DNA of 64,000 nt from Vulcanisaeta sp. JCM 14467 (GTDB lineage Archaea > Thermoproteota > Thermoprotei > Thermoproteales > Thermocladiaceae): contig NZ_BBDM01000012.1 in the NCBI RefSeq assembly GCF_001316245.1, positions 21,576 through 85,575 of the forward strand. The letters run 5' to 3'. The translations under genes were made by a program, and so were the position numbers. Numbering within the stretch: position 1 is the stretch's first letter; every line of letters starts with the position of its first letter. The notes under the pieces are model-generated. The model was not told the DNA's origin. It saw only the letters and a program-made list of their open reading frames with translations, and did no database searches. Below, in pieces: positions 57,837 through 64,000 of the stretch.

Positions 57837-58307
57837 TTATTTCAATAGGCACTCTATGAATCCATGAATAGTATCCTCAGAAATCCTCCTAACCAGTGAG
57901 TCAATGTTCACAAACCTACCCATCAACTGAAGAAGCCTACCCAGATTTGCCGTGGCATCCCAATCAATTCGGGAACCATTACCTAACGCATTAACCCTTA
58001 TATTCAATACTATACTTATTGCGCTACCCGCAGCCCTACCATCAACCCTATACCTAACCTCATTACCTGACTGGCCGATTAACTCTATTGTTGCATCTGC
58101 AGTAATCCTCCTTAACTCGGCAATAGGGACCTCATTACCCAGGTCAACCCTAAACCTAGCCCTAACCCTATCCCTACTGACTACCTCATAATTAACCATG
58201 TTAGGTATGCAGGCTATTGCCCTGGGCAAATCCGTTATGAAGCTCAAAACCTCATCGGGCGCCTTACTTACCATGAATGAACCATTATAATGCAACTCAC
58301 TCGCCAT
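57837..58307 (-). CDS. CoxG-like SRPBCC-domain protein
   Basis: 157 residues with the SRPBCC fold pattern YNGSFMVSKAPDEVLSFITDLPRAIACIPN and DATANLGRLLQLMGRF of the CoxG (carbon monoxide dehydrogenase subunit G) family. No CO dehydrogenase genes occur in the window. ATG 58307 overlaps the glpA stop as TGATG, so translation is coupled to GlpA. The role in a glycerol operon is unclear, perhaps binding of a hydrophobic or quinone ligand for GlpA. Confidence 0.72.
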   Translation of the reverse strand: MASELHYNGSFMVSKAPDEVLSFITDLPRAIACIPNMVNYEVVSRDRVRARFRVDLGNEVPIAELRRITADATIELIGQSGNEVRYRVDGRAAGSAISIVLNIRVNALGNGSRIDWDATANLGRLLQLMGRFVNIDSLVRRISEDTIHGFIECLLK

Positions 58308-59597
58308 CAAGCCCACCCAATTAATGACCTACTCCTACGGGTAATGTACTGGAGTATTAACGATAATGAAGCCATCAAACCCCTCTCCTCATCAATACTC
58401 CCCCTAAATGACTTAATGATGGAGACCACGTCAGGGTCTAAATCCTTAATATCAACGCTTAAGTCAGCACCGAACAGCGTGTAATCCCTGGTCCTTGACG
58501 GCTTATTTACGCCCAGCATTTTCGAAACCTCATCAGCCAACCTCTCACCGACTAATCTCCCTGTCGTGAACTTACCACCAATGACTGAGACCAGGTTCCT
58601 CGGCTTGTCATGCCTCACAATCATGAAGTCCCTCGTGGCCTCCCTCCCGGTTGCTCCCGGTATGTTTATCAACGGCCTAACTGATGCATAAGCCCTAACA
58701 ACAGGCTCCCTCGCCAGTGCAGGGACCATTTGGGAGCCCTCCGACGTTAGGAACTCGATGTCGTCCTTTGTTATTGTTGTGCTGTCTGGGTCCTCGATAA
58801 TAACGGCTGTGGTCCCCATGATCGATACTGAGCCATAAGGCACGAGTATGTCGCCGTCTGACGGAGGTCTCATCCTATTAATGACCCTCCTCGTAAGCCT
58901 ATGCCTATAAACCACCATAACGCCCATGGTAGGCATAACATCAACATTTACCCCAGCCATACCAGCCACCCTCCCAGCCCAGGGACCCGCGGCGTTGACA
59001 AAGACCCTCGCATTAACACGCCTAACATCACCCTTAACACCATCCTTAACCCGCGCACTGATTATCTCACCATCATTGCCAAGGTCAAAGCCAACCACCT
59101 CAGCATTCTGAACTATCAATGCGCCCTCCATATATGCCGACACAGCCGCACTCATGAGTAATTCCCTGGCGTACACCACCTTATCAGGAACCTCAATCAC
59201 AGCCTTAACCTCAGGGTTTAGGTTAGGCTCCTCCCTAATGGCATCCCTAACATCAACGACCCTATAACCAATATTAGCCCTCCTCAAACCACTAATGAAC
59301 TCATCCTGGAACTCTAGGTCATCCTTGGTGACGGCTACGAAGTAACCGCCAGTATCATCAACCACATGAGGAGCTATCCTAGCCATGACCCTATTCTCCT
59401 CCGCACACTCAACGGCAGCCTTGGGGTCCGTAACCACGTACCTAGCACCACTATGTAGCAAACCATGCATCCTACGAAGTGCCACTACCAATGGCCCCTC
59501 TCTCGAGCAATATTACTTTCAATCCCCTAAGAACCAGGTCCAACGCTGTGAAAACACCATTAATCCCACCGCCAATTACGGCTACGTCAAACTCCAT
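58307..59597 (-). CDS. glpA: Glycerol-3-phosphate dehydrogenase, FAD-dependent (GlpA-like), frameshifted
   Basis: About 430 residues. FAD motif VAVIGGGINGVFTALDLVLRGLKVILLE from ATG 59597, the GTS-RMHGLLHSGARY box with a break near 59476 (one extra or two lost bases), FVNAAGPWAGRVAGMAGV, and GREATRDFMIVRH. Oxidises glycerol-3-phosphate to dihydroxyacetone phosphate, passing electrons to quinone. Lacks the C-terminal extension of bacterial GlpD. Stop 58309 overlaps the CoxG-like start; the upstream GDPD ends 3 nt away, so this is an operon. Confidence 0.88.
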
Positions 59598-59599
59598 AA

Positions 59600-60324
59600 C
59601 TAAATCACCTTGCTAGCCCTAACAACACGTAAAATCCTGTCTGGGTAATTGCTCGTAATATCATCAACACCCATATCAACAAGGCGCCTAGCCATCTCCT
59701 CATCATTCACAGTCCAGGCACCAACCCTAAAGCCAAGCCTATGAGCCATCTCAACACCCCTCTCATCAACCAGGTCATGAGCCGCATGAAGCCACTGCGC
59801 ATTCAACTTCTTTGCAACGTCAATGAACCAAGCAATCCTACCAATGAATATTATGCCAATCTCAATATCCCTATCAATAGCCCTAACATTACTAAGGGCA
59901 TCAAAGTCAAAGGAAATCACCTGGGCATCAACACCATACCTCCTAATCAACTCCACAACCCTCCTCTCAATACCAGGGTAATAATCACTGCCACGCTTAA
60001 TCTCAACCTTATACTTAATCCTCCTACCAAACTCCCTAAAAACCTCCTCAAGCGTTGGAACAGCAACACCACGCCATTTACCACTAAACCTAGCACTTGC
60101 ATCAAGCTTCTTTATCTCCGTCAGGGTCAAGTCCTTAACAAAGCCCCTACCATTCGTAGTCCTATCAACCGTGAAGTCATGAATAACCACAACCTCCCCA
60201 TCCCTAGTCATGTGAACATCAAGCTCAACACCATCAACACCCATATCAACAGCCATCCTAAAGGAAGGAGGGTATTCTCAGGGGCGTAACCCATGGCACC
60301 CCTATGCCCAAAAACCAAAACCAT
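59600..60324 (-). CDS. Glycerophosphodiester phosphodiesterase, frameshifted
   Basis: Cleaves glycerophosphodiesters to glycerol-3-phosphate and an alcohol. Start MVLVFGHRGAMGYAPENT at ATG 60324, then a break near 60257 (CCC read as CC, repair TLPSFRMAVDMGVDGVELDVHMTRDG). The HR..., ELDVH and VIHDF metal and catalytic residues are intact. About 240 residues. Feeds GlpA, 3 nt away. A TATA-like stretch (about 60337-60350) upstream fits a leaderless start. Confidence 0.88.
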
Positions 60325-60364
60325 ATTCCAACCGTTTTAATCTAAAGCAAACGGCAATTAAGCA

Positions 60365-60640
60365 TTACTGACGCCTTTCAACACCTGGGATTTCAAGCCT
60401 TGGGTGTAGACTTGGCGCCCTAGTCCTGACTATGACAATTAGCTCAAGTGGGATACCCTTAGTCTCCGGTGTGAAGAATATAATGAAAATAAACGCGGCA
60501 AATGTGATGGCAAATAGGAACTCGAAGAATGTTAGCTTACCAATGGTTAACGCAATGTATGGAATCTCAAAAACACTCAGGAATAACACGAACTTAGTTA
60601 TTACCGTACTATAGCGAATTCCTTCAATATTGTATCGCAC
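60365..60640 (-). pseudogene. C-terminal remnant of an MFS sugar/polyol transporter
   Basis: 91 residues holding only the last two or three membrane helices and the MFS loop FFTPETKGIPLE, the end signature of sugar-porter family proteins. No matching N-terminal part lies upstream: glpK ends 28 nt away. The context suggests a lost glycerol or glycerophosphodiester permease. Expression as a small protein cannot be excluded. Confidence 0.65.
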
Positions 60641-60667
60641 CCATAATCCATGTTTCCACCGCCCTAC

Positions 60668-62241
60668 TTATAATCCATAGGCCCACGGAACCTCCCTAGC
60701 CCAGCCCAACGCCCTCTGCACGGCCGCCCTCCAACCCCTGTACAGCCGCTCCCTAGTCTCCACATCCATCCTCGGCTTAAACACCCTATCCAACTTCCAA
60801 TTCCTAACAATCTCATCCAAATCCCTCCAAAAACCAACCGCCAAACCCGCTAAGTAACCCGCACCAAGCGACGTTGTCTCGAATATCACCGGCCTCCAAA
60901 CCTCAATACCCGTTATGTCAGCTTGAAACTGCATTAGGAAGTTATTCCTAGCTGCACCACCGTCAACCTTAATCCTGGGTATCCTAATCCCCGTATCACT
61001 CATCATGGCCTCAAGAACATCCCTATTAAGGTACGCTATCGCCTCAAGAACCGCCCTCGCAATATGCTTCCTCTCAGTACCACGCGTAATACCTATTATG
61101 AGCCCACGGGCATACTGATCCCAATACGGTGCACCAAGCCCTGTAAATGCCGGCACGAAATAAACACCGCCAGTGTCAGGGGCTGACGCCGCCAGCGGCT
61201 CCACCTCATCGGAAACCTCTATTATCTTAAGACCATCCCTCAACCACTGCACAGCCGCCCCAGTAATGAATATGCTACCCTCGAGCGCATACTTAGCCCT
61301 ACCCTCCTCGGTCGAGTAGTAAACCGTGGTTAGTAAATTAGCCCTAGACCTTATTGGCGCATCCCCTATATTCATCAGTATGAAGTTGCCAGTGCCGTAG
61401 GTAGACTTAACCTCACCAACCTCAAAACCAACCTGACCAAACAATGCCGCCTGCTGATCACCAGCATCACCGCACACGGGAATACTCACACCACTCAATA
61501 ATTGGGAGACCTCCGGGCCTGTGTAGCCATATATCCTCTCATCACTTGAGGGCCTAGGCAGGGGCAGTATGTCCCTGGGTATCTTACCCTCAATCTCAAG
61601 CAACTCATCATCCCAATCAAGTTTATGAATATTGAAGATCATCGTCCTCGAGGCATTGCTATAATCAGTAACGTGCGCACCACCCCTCTCCGGCGTCAAC
61701 ACGTCCTTATTACCCCTAGTCAAGTTCCAGATCAGCCAGGTATCCATCGTACCAAAAATAACCTCACCCCTCCTCGCCCTATCCCTAAGCCCAGGCACAT
61801 TATCAAGGAACCACCAAATCTTCGTCCCGGAGAAGTAGGCGTCTGGGACGAGGCCCGTCCTCTCCTGAATCACGCTAGGTAATTTTGCTTGAGGTAATCA
61901 ACCATTGACGACGTCCTCCTGTCCTGCCAAACGATGGCGTTGTAAACGGGCTGTCCATTCCTTGGATCCCAAATAACCGTGGTCTCACGCTGGTTAGTAA
62001 CCCCAATAGCCGCTATCTCCCTCGGATCAACCCTCGTATACTCAAGGACCTCCTTAATTACGAGCTTCGTCTTCTCCCAAATCTCTATTGGATTATGCTC
62101 AACCCACGCGGGCTTAGGGTATATCTGCGTGTGCTCATGATACGCATAGCCAATTATCGAACCATCGTGAGAAACCAATGCTGTCCTCGTACCAGTGGTC
62201 CCCTGATCAACAACTAGGATAAACCTCTTCTCTCGCGCCAT
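60668..62241 (-). CDS. glpK: Glycerol kinase, frameshifted
   Basis: FGGY-family kinase, phosphorylating glycerol to sn-glycerol-3-phosphate. [26 protein letters not shown] and [10 protein letters not shown] in the first part; [26 protein letters not shown] and [14 protein letters not shown] in the second. A break near 61873 (one A lost, repair [26 protein letters not shown]) splits it. About 525 residues in total. Starts ATG 62241, transcribed toward the transporter remnant and GDPD, with only partial operon contiguity. Confidence 0.93.
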
Positions 62242-62327
62242 GGCTTAACCATTGATACGTGGTATTTTAGATTTACCTTAACCAAGTAGGTACTACTAAT
62301 AAATAATAATGAAATACCGCCTAAACT

Positions 62328-62525
62328 GTGGAAATCGGTCACTTCACGTGGTTACGGACCCATAGGGCGAGGTATGACGTAGCAAGTAGTGGTGTTAAGC
62401 CAATACCACTAAGCGAGGTGGAGAGACTTGGTGAGACGGGCAACTTCATTGAGGACTTAATGAACGTTTACGGCATTGATAGGAGGAACCTGGCAATCAC
62501 CCATGGAACCCAGGTATTAGGTTAA
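62328..62525 (+). pseudogene. N-terminal fragment of a class I/II aminotransferase
   Basis: 65 residues from GTG 62328. FTWLRTHRARYDVASSGVKP and NVYGIDRRNLAITHGTQ resemble the start of crenarchaeal PLP aminotransferases, up to the ITHG-xQ region preceding the cofactor phosphate site. Nothing of the remaining 300 residues follows, in any frame. A deletion remnant rather than a single-base error. Confidence 0.5.
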
Positions 62526-62712
62526 AGGATAAAGTTCATGTTAATAAGCATCAACTAAAATGCTTATTAAGTCAATGGTGAGGTAAGAATCGATAAGAGC
62601 TTTGATAACATCATAGATCAGTGGCGTGGCCACATCAGCCTCAGTAAAGCCGCGGCCGCCCCCGTGGGCAATATTAAAACTAAGTACCACTTTATAAGTT
62701 TTTAATGAGCGA
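62526..62712. other. Low-information region
   Basis: A short minus frame (ending at 62541) covers it, but its sequence (HGGGRGFTEADVATPLIYDV) is not joined to a good start and is not recognised. Treated as non-coding or as decayed coding sequence together with the ORF at 62713-62922. Confidence 0.3.
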
Positions 62713-62922
62713 TCACCAGCCAAGCATATCCTCAATAAGCCTTGCTCTATTCCTCGTATTACCGCCAATAATGAGTATGTGTGACCCAGAATTCATGATC
62801 GCCAAATCAATTAAGTCCCCAGGGGTTAGAGGGTTGGGCATCGACATTTTCAACCCCATATAGGCAAAGGCAGTATTTAAACCCACTGTCTCAAGGGGCA
62901 CGAACTTAAACGCAATAGGCAC
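62713..62922 (-). CDS. Doubtful small ORF (unknown)
   Basis: 69 residues, IAFKFVPLETVGLNTAFAYMG and GNTRNRARLIEDMLGW. The open frame extends upstream to about 62990 (ALIDGDVECKGLVP), so a decayed or frameshifted gene of about 100 residues may have lain here. No family recognised. Confidence 0.25.
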   Translation of the reverse strand: MPIAFKFVPLETVGLNTAFAYMGLKMSMPNPLTPGDLIDLAIMNSGSHILIIGGNTRNRARLIEDMLGW

Positions 62923-63245
62923 TAACCCCTTACATTCAACATCGCCATCAATTAATGCGGGCCTGTTTTTACCTGTTGTTGACAGTCGAAATTATTGCCA
63001 TAATGTAGTGTTATTTCTATGCTGTGTTTGTGGCTTTCTAGGTTTCTTGGTTGATTACCCATGTTTATGGTATTGCCACTGGTGTTAACGCCCGAAAACC
63101 CACTCCATGTCAATCACTGCGCATTAATCAGCAGAACGCCCAAAACCAATCAACCACAGTAACATCCACAGCATTCAACCCACTCGACCCACCTTCACTG
63201 AACACCCAAGGTACTTTCTTAAAATCCGTGCGCACATTACTCTTG
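62923..63245. other. Mostly non-coding stretch
   Basis: 320 nt. Holds the upstream extension of the doubtful minus ORF and, on the + strand, an open but protein-unlike frame (proline and asparagine rich) before the membrane protein. A TATA-like TTCTTAAAAT at 63215-63224 is its promoter. Confidence 0.4.
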
Positions 63246-64000
63246 ATGACCATGGTCTCTAGGTCAAAGACACTACTCATAACCACAGCGGTGGTAATAA
63301 TTGCCGCAGCTGTCTCGACACTCTTCATCGCCTCACATAGCCTAATGGTTAAGCACCTCTCTCCGCCTCCGACCCCTGTGCCTGTGGTTATTAATTATGG
63401 TGCTTTATTCTGTAGTGATAATTTCATAATAATTCCAGGCAATTCTATGGTTGTTCTTCGTTATCACGTGCATGGCAATGTGACCATCGACTCCGTCGGC
63501 ATTTACATGGCCTTTCCAGCGAGCATAATCAATGAGACCCTAACGGCATTCTCGAGGTTGCCAAATCCAATGATGCCTTGATAATGGGGGTGTACGTTAA
63601 TGGTAGGTTGATCGCGAGTACTAATTATCCAGGGCCGATCCTCAGCTTGAAGACTGTGGTTGAGCACACCAATGGAGTCATTACTGCGGATTATACCGAT
63701 GATGACGTCTCCTTCCCACCAATTAACTTAACTAATGGTGACGTAATCACCGTAATCCTTTACTCAGCAGTACCATACGCACTACCATCATGTAAGGTGG
63801 CTAATGAGAGTGAGGAGGCTGAGTTGATGGTTAGGGGTCACCTAATTGGGTTGATTGGTATTGTCAACGGCACACCAACCACTGAGCAACTCTACGAGGA
63901 GGGCAGGTACATAACCGAGGAGCCAGTCATATACATAGTCAATGTCACAAGCCCAATAAGCCAACTACCGCAGGAACTAACGCTAAGCCTACTCACCAAC
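63246..64000 (+). CDS. Membrane-anchored extracellular protein (partial, frameshifted)
   Basis: Start ATG 63246 or 63252. A basic tip (SRSKT) precedes one helix (LLITTAVVIIAAAVSTLFIA), then a proline stretch and an extracellular beta-rich, Asn-rich domain. The frame breaks near 63568 (one A lost, repair SRLPKSNDALIMGVYVNGRL) and stays open to the window end. Many N-x-S/T sites (NVTI, INET, NLTN, NGTP, NVTS) fit surface glycosylation. I do not recognise a family; surface or pilus-like protein is a guess. Promoter at about 63215. Confidence 0.6.

Noticed and set aside
62541..62768. Coding gene on the minus strand
   Set aside because: No recognised family, no promoter, and its first half overlaps the better frame at 62713-62922.
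1..64000. tRNA, rRNA or CRISPR arrays
   Set aside because: No T-arm like GGTTCGAATCC with matching acceptor stem and no regularly spaced direct repeats were found by eye on either strand.

Overview
The window reads as chromosomal DNA of a hyperthermophilic crenarchaeon (Thermoproteota), most like the Vulcanisaeta/Caldivirga branch of Thermoproteales. The grounds are archaeal TATA-box promoters placed about 25 nt before start codons (leaderless mRNAs), GTG and TTG starts, AGG/AGA arginine codons, the archaeal ribosomal pair L24/S4e, an archaeal ATP-dependent DNA ligase, a geranylgeranyl reductase for isoprenoid lipids, a TRAM protein and a PPP phosphatase. The genus is inferred, not proven.

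Layout. 0-2.5 kb: peptide-type ABC transporter (permease start and binding protein). 2.7-9.2 kb: acetyl-CoA synthetase, a TusA-like protein, an M1 aminopeptidase with C-terminal HEAT repeats, and unknowns. 9.3-9.5 kb: an isolated promoter driving a very stable 22-bp hairpin, a candidate structured RNA. 9.6-12.5 kb: methyltransferase, EamA transporter, L24 and S4e. 12.5-40.2 kb: a dense one-carbon island. 40.3-57.8 kb: housekeeping and general genes (DNA ligase, PfkB kinase, sugar nucleotidyltransferase, metal transporters, glycosyltransferase, lipid reductase, phosphatase, oxidoreductases). 57.8-62.3 kb: glycerol/glycerophosphodiester catabolism (GDPD, GlpA, GlpK) with a transporter remnant. 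62.3-64 kb: remnants and the start of a membrane-anchored surface protein.

The main result is the 12.5-40.2 kb island. It holds a whole set of tetrahydromethanopterin (H4MPT)-linked C1 enzymes: formaldehyde-activating enzyme Fae, methylene-H4MPT dehydrogenase of the MtdB type (known mainly from methylotrophic bacteria), methenyl-H4MPT cyclohydrolase Mch, formyltransferase Ftr and formylmethanofuran dehydrogenase FwdA, B, C and D. Genes for making the two carriers accompany it: MptA, MptD, MptE, RFAP synthase, a pterin-binding DHPS-like protein, a dihydromethanopterin-reductase-like flavoprotein, MptN, MfnB, MfnD-like, MfnE and MfnF. It also holds the obscure companions seen in methylotroph H4MPT clusters (HisA-like, DUF447, CitG-like) and serine hydroxymethyltransferase. 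No methyl-coenzyme M reductase, Mtr or Mer gene is present. The layout therefore predicts formaldehyde oxidation to CO2, or the reverse CO2 to methylene-H4MPT to serine, in a non-methanogenic crenarchaeon. ftr, fwdD, fwdB, fwdA, fwdC and mch form one tight, overlapping operon. FwdD and FwdB appear to be one fused polypeptide.

Caution on sequence quality: about 30 single-base frameshifts break some two dozen genes, including essential ones (glyA, DNA ligase). Most lie in short homopolymers, and every A7/T7 run I found inside a gene is frameshifted. I treat these as probable sequence errors and annotate whole genes across them, noting each break.
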